A DNA stretch of 64,000 bases from Lewinellaceae bacterium (GTDB lineage: Bacteria; Bacteroidota; Bacteroidia; Chitinophagales; Saprospiraceae), in the NCBI GenBank assembly GCA_020636095.1, contig JACJYN010000013.1, forward strand, positions 68,970-132,969. The letters run 5' to 3'. Shown here one piece after another: positions 45,838 through 53,304 of the stretch. Position numbers and translations under genes: made by a program. Below the pieces are notes generated by a model that worked only from the letters and a program-made list of their open reading frames with translations, ran no database searches and was not told the origin of the DNA. Every line of letters begins with the position of its first letter. Position 1 is the first letter of the stretch.

Positions 45838-47628
45838 CTACACCTGCTTCGGCAGTTTCTGTAGATATACCATAAACAACATCCCTACCAACCCAATAAT
45901 TTGAACGCCGAAAAAGGCCAAATCCACAGGCTTGCTAATAAAAAGTTCATCGGTGGTGAACACCCATTTTTCGCCAAAAAGGCAAAAAAACAAGATAATC
46001 GCTATACCGATAACTAGAATATGAAAAGCCAAAGGAACATAGTTGTCACCTTTTTTCTGCAAGGTTGCTTGATATAACAACCACAATCCTGTAAGCGGTA
46101 AGGCTAAGTATGCGCCTGCGTTCAAGAGGTATCTGCCTTCTAAAGATATCAAATGTATGTTTTCGAGGTTTTCGAGACGTAGCATAGTAATGGTTCCAAT
46201 AACTGCCATCGCCACCGCCACCGCCACGAGAGCGTGACGTAAGGATAGGTAAGGTACGGCAAAAAGCAACAAAGCAAGTAGGGGTATGTAATACTCTATG
46301 ATGCTCGACAGGAAATATTCGGGGATTGGGACTGGGCGACCAACTCCAACCTGAAAAAACAACAGGAAGGGAGCATAATACTTTATGGTATTCAATTTGA
46401 GAAATTCAGAAGGCGCAGCAAAAAGCAAAAATATAAAAGATAAGCAACAAAGAAAGGTTAAATAGTGCCAAAGAACACCCATCTTTAAATATTGCCGGGC
46501 GTGGCGCTTTGAACGGATGGCATCCTCCATATCAAGTAGATAGCCCGGCCTAGTAAATGTAAATGAACCTATCTGAAGTGAGTCATAATGCAACGGAATT
46601 TGATATTTTTCTAAGATAGAAGTATTGGTTTTTGGAAGTTTAAATTGCTGATAATAAGTCTGGTAATCCAACATGTACAGTAAGTACATGGGAATTGTGT
46701 CCAACGACTCAATTGTCCCTTTAGACCAATAAGACCAATAATTTCGATAACAATCGTATGTCTTCCAGGATATCCATCTGTCCCTTGATGGGCGGTGCCT
46801 ATTCAAACCTGGCGGCCAAAACGAAAGTTCAAACAGATTTAACTTACTGGGCCAATAGAGAGAAGACGAATACAAATAATTATACAAATCAATCTCAGTA
46901 GGAGTAGTGTTAGCCTCCTCAAGGACTCTATATTCTCGATCCGACAGCCCCAGCAGATTCGACAGATATGGCCGCTTCGATAGGTACCACTTGACTTTGG
47001 TACTGAAAAATGTGTCTGTGAAAGAATTGTCATAACGGTGCATCAGGATATTTTCCTCCTTCACCCATAGTTTTCGAAAAGCAGCTTCTCGCTCCTGAAA
47101 AAAAGAAGTGTCGGGTTTCACATATATGCTATCAGATTCTTTCAACACAAATCCGTACAGAAAAAAATCATTATCTTCCCAATACTTTATATCCGCCTCA
47201 TCCATAAAAAAATATGCCGTACGAAAGACAGTACCAAGGTAAAAAGCGGGGGCTGTGATGGCAATAATTGTATACAAGCAAACCCCGTAAATTAACAAAG
47301 TCAGCAGCACGTGTTTAGGTTTGGCGGAAGGAAAACCTACCTGAAACTGAGTGTAAGCCCAAAACAGAATGCCGAGGCTTAATACTGCTAATGGAATAAT
47401 GAAAAAGTTTTCTTCGCTAAGAACAATGGGGCTAAAAGGATGAACAGTCAGATTAGTAGCGGACACTGGATAAATAAATCCGATAATAAACAGTAGCAAT
47501 GTCGCCATCGAAGCATAAAACAACACGTAATGCGCACGGGTACGCCACACTATCGGGTACCGTTCAAGCAGAAAAGTGTCCCAACGTCTTAAAAATACTG
47601 GAACCACCCACTTATAAGTTGTCTCCAT
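45838..47628 (-). CDS. Large membrane protein, permease partner of the EAD-ABC ATPase
   Basis: This is 596 residues. N-terminal TM segments begin at about 30 (YVLFYASMATLLLFIIGFIY), 80 and 110 (HVLLTLLIYGVCLYTIIAI). A long soluble loop (about 150-360, rich in Y, W and S) is predicted outside the membrane. At least seven further TM segments follow (LTFLCCLSFIFLLFA, YIPLLALLLFAVPYL, LVAVAVAMAVIGTI, FHILVIGIAIILFFCLF, LAFFGVQIIGLVGMLFMVYL). Its start overlaps the ABC ATPase gene by 17 bp, so the two are coupled. The layout suggests an ABC-2-type transporter or GldG-like membrane unit, but the family is not recognised. The substrate is unknown. Confidence 0.65.
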   Translation of the reverse strand: METTYKWVVPVFLRRWDTFLLERYPIVWRTRAHYVLFYASMATLLLFIIGFIYPVSATNLTVHPFSPIVLSEENFFIIPLAVLSLGILFWAYTQFQVGFPSAKPKHVLLTLLIYGVCLYTIIAITAPAFYLGTVFRTAYFFMDEADIKYWEDNDFFLYGFVLKESDSIYVKPDTSFFQEREAAFRKLWVKEENILMHRYDNSFTDTFFSTKVKWYLSKRPYLSNLLGLSDREYRVLEEANTTPTEIDLYNYLYSSSLYWPSKLNLFELSFWPPGLNRHRPSRDRWISWKTYDCYRNYWSYWSKGTIESLDTIPMYLLYMLDYQTYYQQFKLPKTNTSILEKYQIPLHYDSLQIGSFTFTRPGYLLDMEDAIRSKRHARQYLKMGVLWHYLTFLCCLSFIFLLFAAPSEFLKLNTIKYYAPFLLFFQVGVGRPVPIPEYFLSSIIEYYIPLLALLLFAVPYLSLRHALVAVAVAMAVIGTITMLRLENLENIHLISLEGRYLLNAGAYLALPLTGLWLLYQATLQKKGDNYVPLAFHILVIGIAIILFFCLFGEKWVFTTDELFISKPVDLAFFGVQIIGLVGMLFMVYLQKLPKQV

Positions 47629-48913
47629 AAAACTTTATTTTGACTGAGCGGCTCAAGTCGCGGTAGTAGTCCAATTTTACGCCCCGCTTGGCGAGGTGTT
47701 GTTGTAGCTCAAAGCCCGAAACCGAAAGTGGCGTCGCCACAAACCAGATCAGTCCATTGTTCCATATTTTGTAGTGTGGAAACTGTTCCAAGTGCTGCGC
47801 CAGTTCTCCGGGGCCTGACTCCAACCCCAATTCGAACACGTTTTGAGTACGCTCTCTGCCTAAATCGGCCGTATTACCAAGGTTTTCCAACTTGCCGTCT
47901 TGCATAAACAATATCTGATCGGCAACTGCTTCTATTTCGTGTAGTTGTTGTGAACTCATTAACACTGCCATAGGATGGCGCAGGCTTTTGGCAAGATTTC
48001 GCAGATCGTTCAAAACGACAATCTGGGTTTTTACATCCAAGAAAGCCAATGGTTCATCTAGGATTAACAGTTGCGTTTTCCATACCAAGGCTTTCGCCAG
48101 CGCAAAACGTAGCTTATAACCTCCGGAAAGCTGAACCCAGGTTTTATCTAAATGCAAAGCAAGGCCAAGGCGCTGCACGATGTAGTTAACCATTTTGCGG
48201 TTTTCTTCGCCGTGCAGGCTGTGCAAAGCGGCTGTATAACGTAGATTATCACGCAGCGAGCCATACCAAACGGGCAGTTCCTGCGGCAAATAGGCAATTT
48301 TTTGCTTCAAATTCGGCCAAGAGAGTCGATTTTGCGGGTCGAACAGAGGGAAATGCAACATTCCTTCATCTAACGCCAGATCACCAGCGAGGATTCGTAG
48401 CAGAGTGGTCTTGCCTGTGGCATTTTCACCTACGAGGCCAGTAATTTGACCCAAGCGAAGTTGCAATTGGCCCAATCGCACTGTAAAATTGCTTACAGGA
48501 TAACCTTTTACAATGTTGTTGGCTTCTAGGACAAGGTCGTCAGGAGGCAATTGCTTACTCAGCACCTTGATTAAAGCATTTTCTTTTTCGACTGCTGTGC
48601 TAATGGGATCGGAAGGCTGTGCTTTAGCAGCTTGCTCGATGAGTTTTGAGTATGCAATATCAAGGGTTTTTAAAATCCCATTACTTATTTGACCTTTTGT
48701 AATTTCTGTATCTTTGTAATCTAATAAGGCGAGTCTTTCATTTCGTTCTAAATCGGTAAACTTCCTACTTAGTAAAAGAGCATCATTTTCCATTTCAGGA
48801 ATGAAATCGCGCATAAAATCAATAAGCCGCCGTACAGCATTCTCTATGTCGGAAGCAGCAACATAGTCTTTAACTTCGTTTCTTCGGCCTAATATGTCAT
48901 TTGCAGGAATCAT
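47612..48913 (-). CDS. EAD-ABC: ABC transporter ATPase with N-terminal effector-associated domain
   Basis: This is 433 residues. Residues about 10-88 form an EAD-like helical domain: NEVKDYVAASDIENAVRRLI, NDALLLSRKFTDLERNERLA, LLDYKDTEITKGQISNGILK. The ABC domain follows with Walker A GENATGKTT (162-170), Q-loop LPQE, signature LSGGY (262-266), Walker B LLILDEP (282-288) and a C-terminal extension that may bind the permease. EADs normally sit on CHAT, STAND or other conflict effectors as homotypic adaptors; on an ABC ATPase this is unusual. It is coupled to the overlapping permease gene. The EAD call is from motif pattern and needs an HMM. Confidence 0.7.
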   Translation of the reverse strand: MIPANDILGRRNEVKDYVAASDIENAVRRLIDFMRDFIPEMENDALLLSRKFTDLERNERLALLDYKDTEITKGQISNGILKTLDIAYSKLIEQAAKAQPSDPISTAVEKENALIKVLSKQLPPDDLVLEANNIVKGYPVSNFTVRLGQLQLRLGQITGLVGENATGKTTLLRILAGDLALDEGMLHFPLFDPQNRLSWPNLKQKIAYLPQELPVWYGSLRDNLRYTAALHSLHGEENRKMVNYIVQRLGLALHLDKTWVQLSGGYKLRFALAKALVWKTQLLILDEPLAFLDVKTQIVVLNDLRNLAKSLRHPMAVLMSSQQLHEIEAVADQILFMQDGKLENLGNTADLGRERTQNVFELGLESGPGELAQHLEQFPHYKIWNNGLIWFVATPLSVSGFELQQHLAKRGVKLDYYRDLSRSVKIKFYGDNL

Positions 48914-48969
48914 TGGATATTTACCAGAATCTTTTTTCCGCTTTAATGAAGCAAATAGAGAGAGAATAT

Positions 48970-49239
48970 TTAAATATCAATCTCAAACCCTTTATCCTTA
49001 TCATCCTTATCCTTTGTGGGAGTGGGCTTGGAGATTCCGGTAGAATCCCTCAGCTTTGAAATGATCTTACTGCGGGTTCTTTCCTTAGCGTATTCTTGGC
49101 TTCCGGCAACAAAGCCTTCGATAAAGGAAAGTTCTACCCCCTCAACACTTTTTACAAGTTGCTGGGCAAGCTCCGGCCGGTGCTTTTCGATTAGATAACC
49201 GGCGTTAAAACCTTCTAACAGTTCCTTCTCTTCGTCCAT
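48970..49239 (-). CDS. Small hypothetical protein downstream of the HTH gene
   Basis: This is 89 residues from the ATG at 49239, 4 bp after the stop of the upstream HTH gene. A helical core (LLEGFNAGYLIEKHRPELAQ, SVEGVELSFIEGFVAGSQEY) repeats an 'F.aGy/F.aGs.ey' motif twice, followed by a basic KERTRSKIISKL and an acidic low-complexity tail. Two-helix repeats of this sort occur in small regulators on Bacteroidota genomic islands. The function is unknown. Confidence 0.5.
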   Translation of the reverse strand: MDEEKELLEGFNAGYLIEKHRPELAQQLVKSVEGVELSFIEGFVAGSQEYAKERTRSKIISKLRDSTGISKPTPTKDKDDKDKGFEIDI

Positions 49240-49243
49240 GAAT

Positions 49244-49525
49244 TTATGTTTTTGAACTGTTTTCAATGAAATCCATTATTGATCTTCTTCTATAAAGGAT
49301 GTGCTTATCTATTCTCCTATATTCAATTTTCCCGGAATCCCGATATTTCTGAAAAGTAGTTTTGGAAGTGATCCGGAGGAGCTTCATGGCTTCTTTTCCA
49401 TCTATCCAGGTATTAAACTCAATATGCTCCTCCTTTTTGATCAACTCATGCACCTCTTTTACCAGTGCCTTAAAGGCTTCTGATTCCAGGCAGATGATCG
49501 GCAAGTTGGTTCCAAAGTCAGGCAT
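49244..49525 (-). CDS. Helix-turn-helix DNA-binding protein (excisionase-like)
   Basis: This is 93 residues. After an N-terminal helical region (FKALVKEVHELIKKEEHIEF), the winged HTH of the 'HTH_17/MerR-like excisionase' family follows: WIDGKEAMKLLRITSKTTFQ, KYRDSGKIEYRRIDKHILYR, and a final strand/helix RRRSIMDFI. Such proteins direct excision of integrated elements or regulate nearby genes. It lies about 480 bp from the tRNA-Asp gene at the chromosome side of the element, which fits an island edge, but no integrase gene is visible here. Confidence 0.7.
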   Translation of the reverse strand: MPDFGTNLPIICLESEAFKALVKEVHELIKKEEHIEFNTWIDGKEAMKLLRITSKTTFQKYRDSGKIEYRRIDKHILYRRRSIMDFIENSSKT

Positions 49526-49676
49526 AAGCTATGCTCAGAGTAAATCAGTCCGTTTGGTTAATAAGCAAATATAAGGATTTTGAGAGGGCAGGAAGGCTTT
49601 GGTTGCTGTTGAATAGACAAAAAATATCCAAGATAGGAAGGAACTTCGGGCGAAGTTCGAGGGAAATAATCAGAGC

Positions 49677-49712
49677 GGATAAAAAAGAAAAGGCCAGGCT
49701 GGGAAGCCTGAC
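49677..49712 (-). terminator. Rho-independent terminator, minus strand
   Basis: Read on the minus strand: AGGTCAGGCTT-CCC-AGCCTGGCCT followed by TTTCTTTTTT. It lies downstream of the leftward tRNA genes and upstream of the HTH gene. Confidence 0.6.
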
Positions 49713-49871
49713 CTAAATTTCGTATCTTTATAACTCTTTCAAAACGTCAACTCAAACGACAACGCTGGAAAATTTCATTTCATAAAGCGTTGGTTTTCAA
49801 AGGTAACGTTGAGCTTTTAGTAGACCCACTAGGATTGTAACCCATATTGCTTCACTTTTAGCGATGGGACA

Positions 49872-49908
49872 TAAAAAAGGCCAAGCACAACGTACTTGAC
49901 CATTTTTC
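49872..49908 (-). terminator. Second Rho-independent terminator, minus strand
   Basis: Read on the minus strand: GGTCAAG, a 9-nt loop, CTTGGCC, then TTTTTTATG. It is the first stop signal after tRNA-Asp. Confidence 0.55.
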
Positions 49909-50002
49909 TTCGTAACTTAGCAATTCGACAACTCAAATGACAACTCGGAGTTTTTTCATCTCTGTTATCTCCTGATTATCAAGAGCTTAATCGAAGCTTT
50001 AG

Positions 50003-50076
50003 CGGTCCGGACGGGACTCGAACCCGCGACCCCGTGCGTGACAGGCACGTATTCTAACCAACTGAACTACCGGACC
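50003..50076 (-). tRNA. tRNA-Asp(GUC)
   Basis: The minus strand folds into a full cloverleaf: acceptor GGTCCGG/CCGGACC, D arm GTTCAGTTGGTTAGAAT, anticodon arm CGTGC-CTGTCAC-GCACG with anticodon GTC, and T arm GCGGG-TTCGAGT-CCCGT with discriminator G. CCA is not encoded. It is transcribed leftward. Confidence 0.93.
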
Positions 50077-50123
50077 TTGTTTTTGAAGTATCGCATCGTT
50101 CTGCGATCAGATTTTTCTCTATT

Positions 50124-50197
50124 CTTCCGGACGGGACTCGAACCCGAGACCCTCCCGACAAATGTCGGGATATTCTAACCAACTGAACTACCGGAAC
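50124..50197 (-). pseudogene. tRNA-Asp-like gene with a palindromic, non-standard anticodon arm
   Basis: The D arm, T arm and most of the acceptor match the neighbouring tRNA-Asp. The anticodon arm is replaced by TCCCGAC-ATTT-GTCGGGA, a perfect 7-bp palindrome; as a 5-bp stem it leaves an 8-nt loop with no clear anticodon. The first acceptor pair is G-G. It is probably a pseudogene or a tRNA-like structure, 47 bp upstream of the real tRNA and in the same orientation. Confidence 0.7.
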
Positions 50198-50614
50198 TTA
50201 TCCGCCTTGACTTAGAAAAGGCGAACCCAATGATTTCTCATCAGCGAGTGCAAATGTATGATCATTTTTAAAATGATGCAACCCCCAACCGTAAAAAAAT
50301 AAAAAAAGTTTTGATGCCCTTAGGGAACCCCATGCTTATTGCTAATTTTGTAGTCCTGTTTGCAAAAGCCGGTGGCCGCAGCGGCAGGAACAACCCCAGG
50401 AACCGATAACGTGGTAGCATTGGTGTGGCCGGGTTATCAGTTGTCAAAATGTTGGTTAAAGAAAACAGGCAGCAGGCCTGACATTAGTAACTAATAAATA
50501 ACTGACAACCAATAACGCGGGGCCTCCACAAGCCCCCACAAACCTTACTAGTGAAAATCCCGTTCTTCCTCCGGCTGCTGGCGGGGGGATAGTAGGGCTA
50601 AAATCTTAAAGGTT
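50198..50614. other. Intergenic region upstream of accA
   Basis: I see no gene. It holds the presumed accA promoter and two tRNA-side A/T tracts, with the inverted text ATTAGTAACTAAT near 50482 (5-bp arms). The start of accA is preceded by an AAAGGTT. Confidence 0.4.
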
Positions 50615-51592
50615 ATGGTTTTCCTGGATTTTGAACAACCTCTTGAAAGTTTATACGAACAACTGGAGAAAATCCAGCAGGTTGGTGAAGAGGGGGACGT
50701 AGATGTTTCTGAGATGATCCGCGAACTGGAAGTCAAGATCAGAAACAAACGCAAAGAGATCTACAGCAACCTCACCGGCTGGCAGAAGGTACAGTTGTCC
50801 CGCCATCCTGAGCGCCCGTATACGCTGTATTACATCAATCAGATGTGCCGCAAGTTTACCGAGTTGCACGGCGACCGCTACTACAGCGATGACAAGGCCA
50901 TCGTTGGCGGGCTGGGCTCACTCGATGGGCAGACCGTCGTCCTCATAGGGCACCAGAAGGGCGTCAATACCAAGATGCGGCAGTTCCGCAATTTCGGTAT
51001 GGCCAACCCGGAAGGTTACCGCAAGGCCCTGCGCCTGATGAAGCTGGCCGAGCGCTTTGGCTACCCGGTGGTTTCGCTGATCGATACGCCCGGCGCCTTC
51101 CCCGGCCTGGAAGCGGAAGAACGCGGCCAGGCGGAGGCCATCGCCCGCAACCTGTTCGAGATGGCGCAGCTGCGGGTGCCGATCGTTTGCGCAGTGATCG
51201 GAGAAGGCGCTTCGGGAGGCGCCATCGGCATTGGGCTGGGCGACCGGGTGTACATGCTGGAAAATACCTGGTACTCGGTGATCTCGCCGGAATCCTGCTC
51301 CTCTATCCTCTGGCGAAGCTGGGACTATAAAGAACAGGCCGCGGAAGCCCTCAAACTGACTGCCGACCATATGTTCGAGTTCGGCCTCATCGACGGGATC
51401 ATCAAAGAGCCGCTCGGTGGGGCGCATACGGCTCCCGAAGAGATGGCCAAGCTGCTGAAACGGCAGATCAAGAAAGCCATCGCCGAAGTACAGGAGCTGA
51501 CAGTCGATGAAATGATCGACGCCCGTATCAATAAGTACGCCAATATGGGCGTTTATGACGTAGAAGCTGTGGAAGAGAATAAGGGGCAGTAA
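50615..51592 (+). CDS. accA: Acetyl-CoA carboxylase carboxyltransferase subunit alpha
   Basis: This is 325 residues, full length. The coiled N-terminus (LESLYEQLEKIQQVGEEGDV) is typical of AccA. The crotonase-like core has HPERPYTLYYINQMCRKFTE, HGDRYYSDDKAIVGGLG, VVSLIDTPGAFPGLEAEERG and the oxyanion-hole segment GEGASGGAIGIGLGDRV; the C-terminus is GLIDGIIKEPLGGAH. With AccD it transfers carboxyl from carboxybiotin to acetyl-CoA, the first step of fatty acid synthesis. Codon use and GC are those of the chromosomal half. The start follows MVFLDFEQPL, as in other Bacteroidota. Confidence 0.97.
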   Translation: MVFLDFEQPLESLYEQLEKIQQVGEEGDVDVSEMIRELEVKIRNKRKEIYSNLTGWQKVQLSRHPERPYTLYYINQMCRKFTELHGDRYYSDDKAIVGGLGSLDGQTVVLIGHQKGVNTKMRQFRNFGMANPEGYRKALRLMKLAERFGYPVVSLIDTPGAFPGLEAEERGQAEAIARNLFEMAQLRVPIVCAVIGEGASGGAIGIGLGDRVYMLENTWYSVISPESCSSILWRSWDYKEQAAEALKLTADHMFEFGLIDGIIKEPLGGAHTAPEEMAKLLKRQIKKAIAEVQELTVDEMIDARINKYANMGVYDVEAVEENKGQ

Positions 51593-51674
51593 GAGAAGGG
51601 TTGTTGTTGATAGTTGATTGTTGTTCGGTCATCGTTTTTGCTATCAACAAATGACAAACAACTAAACAAAAACT

Positions 51675-52235
51675 ATGAGTTTCATACAGAATATGCGAAT
51701 GTGGGCCTACCGCCGGAGCCTGAAGCAACAGCTTCGCAAACGCCCGGAGCCCCAGGGTAAAGGGGAGGTCAACCTCAACAATGCCAATACCATAGGCATC
51801 CTCTTTGATGCGACCGAGCTCTCCGTTCGGGATACGATCCTCCACTACGTAGAAAATCTCCGCAAACGGGGTAAGCGAAGCATCAAACTTCTTGGCTACT
51901 TTGACGACCCAACCGACAGCGAAAACTATCCTTTTGATTATTATAACCGCAAGCAGGTAGATTGGGCCTTTCGCCCTCAGGGCGAACAAATACAGCATTT
52001 TATCAAACAGGATTTCGACCTGCTGATAAATATCAACCCGGCTTCCCTCATTCACACCGAATACATCGCTGCCCTTTCCCATGCCAAACTAAGGGTCGGC
52101 CCCTACACCGAACATACCTACTGCTACGACCTGATGATCGACCTCAGCCCCCAGGCGGGCCTGAAGCAATTCATCGAGCAGATGGAAACCCTGCTCGGCA
52201 AAACCAATATTAAACATGAGGCAGCCCCCGTTTAG
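51675..52235 (+). CDS. DUF6913-type conserved Bacteroidota protein
   Basis: This is 186 residues with no signal peptide. The central part is a Rossmann-like alternation of strands and helices: NTIGILFDATELSVRDTILH, RSIKLLGYFDDP, DFDLLININPASLIHTEYIA, LRVGPYTEHTYCYDLMIDLS. It overlaps the dapA start by 20 bp, an arrangement known in Bacteroidota, which hints at a shared transcript but not at a shared reaction. The molecular function is unknown. It is intact and has typical chromosomal codon use. Confidence 0.8.
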   Translation: MSFIQNMRMWAYRRSLKQQLRKRPEPQGKGEVNLNNANTIGILFDATELSVRDTILHYVENLRKRGKRSIKLLGYFDDPTDSENYPFDYYNRKQVDWAFRPQGEQIQHFIKQDFDLLININPASLIHTEYIAALSHAKLRVGPYTEHTYCYDLMIDLSPQAGLKQFIEQMETLLGKTNIKHEAAPV

Positions 52236-53106
52236 CGGCGCCGGCGTAGCCCTGGTGACCCCTTTTAAAGAAAATAAGGCCATTGATTACCCGGCTCTGG
52301 AAAAACTAATCGAATTTGTGATCAATGGAGGGATTGATTTTATCGTTTCCCTGGGCACTACCGGCGAAGCCATCACCCTCAGTTCCCGGGAATGCCGCGA
52401 GGTGCTCGACTTTACCATCAAAGTCGCCAATGGCAGGCTGCCCATTGTAGCCGGCCTGTTTGGCAGCAACTATACGGAAAAGCTCGTCAATAGCTTAAAG
52501 TCCTACAATTTCGACGGTATCGACGCCATTATGTCGAGCAGCCCCGCCTACAGCAAACCGTCTCAGGAGGGCATCTACCAGCACTATATGGCAGCCGCCG
52601 AAGCCAGCCCTGTTCCTATTATCATCTACAACGTTCCCGGGCGGACGAGCTCCAATGTCGCGGCGGCCACCACGCTCCGCCTGGCTCACGCCAGCGACAA
52701 ATTCATCGCCGTCAAAGAGGCCTCGGGCGACCTGGTGCAGGCTATGAAGATTCTAAAAGATAAACCCGAACACCTCCAGGTGTGGTCTGGAGACGACCCC
52801 CTGACCCTTCCGATGATCTCCTGCGGCGCCACCGGCGTCATCTCCGTTATCGCCAATGCTTACCCCCGGCTTTTCTCCGATATAGTACGCGCCGCCAGAG
52901 CCGGCGATTTTGGGAAAGCCCGCCAGCTCAATGACCAATTGCTCGACATCCACCCCTGGCTCTACGTCGACGGCAACCCCTCCGGTATCAAGGCCGCCAT
53001 GGAAATACTGGGCCTGTGCCGCCAGGATTTGCGCATCCCCCTCACTCCCGTGACGGAGGCGACCTACCAGCGGCTGAAAATGGAAATAGAAAAAGTGGGT
53101 AGTTGA
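52216..53106 (+). CDS. dapA: 4-Hydroxy-tetrahydrodipicolinate synthase
   Basis: This is 296 residues, normal length. The TIM-barrel signatures are SLGTTGEAITLS (substrate loop), IIYNVPGRTSSNV (catalytic Tyr) and FIAVKEASGDL (Schiff-base Lys), followed by VWSGDD and GATGVISVIANAYP. It condenses pyruvate with aspartate semialdehyde at the start of diaminopimelate and lysine synthesis. The gene begins inside the end of the DUF6913 gene, so translation is coupled. A palindromic repeat (53144-53304) follows the stop and may serve as terminator. Confidence 0.97.
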   Translation: MRQPPFSGAGVALVTPFKENKAIDYPALEKLIEFVINGGIDFIVSLGTTGEAITLSSRECREVLDFTIKVANGRLPIVAGLFGSNYTEKLVNSLKSYNFDGIDAIMSSSPAYSKPSQEGIYQHYMAAAEASPVPIIIYNVPGRTSSNVAAATTLRLAHASDKFIAVKEASGDLVQAMKILKDKPEHLQVWSGDDPLTLPMISCGATGVISVIANAYPRLFSDIVRAARAGDFGKARQLNDQLLDIHPWLYVDGNPSGIKAAMEILGLCRQDLRIPLTPVTEATYQRLKMEIEKVGS

Positions 53107-53143
53107 GTGGACTGATCGGCGGCTCATGTTGTTCTAGCGCTTA

Positions 53144-53304
53144 GAGCGTGTTGGGGATTTACTTTTGATGTCGAAAATGAGCAGATTTTGGTTCTCAGGA
53201 AGCCATTTTTGAGCCGCATAGCATCGCTACGTGGCGAAAAAATGGCGAAATGAGGTTCAAAAGATGCACATTTGCAGGCCAAAGGGTAAATCCCCAACAC
53301 GCTC
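53144..53304. repeat. MITE-like palindromic element
   Basis: A perfect 19-bp inverted repeat GAGCGTGTTGGGGATTTAC / GTAAATCCCCAACACGCTC bounds 161 bp. TTA occurs on both outer sides (53141-53143 reads TTA; 53305-53307 reads TTA), a possible 3-bp duplication. The interior has further dyad symmetry (GCCATTTTTGAGCCGC... with ...GCGAAAAAATGGC). It lies between convergent dapA and the YdjM-like gene, touching the latter's stop. Confidence 0.7.

Larger units (their letters stand above)
49526..50002. other. Intergenic region with two tandem terminator/repeat units
   Basis: There are no genes. Two diverged units each carry a motif related to CGACAACTCAAATGACAACT and a minus-strand terminator (49688-49712 and 49875-49905), so each may be the trailer of a duplicated tRNA transcription unit. 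Confidence 0.45.

Noticed and set aside
50918..51427. Minus-strand frame of 169 codons
   Set aside because: It is antisense to accA, which has all family motifs.
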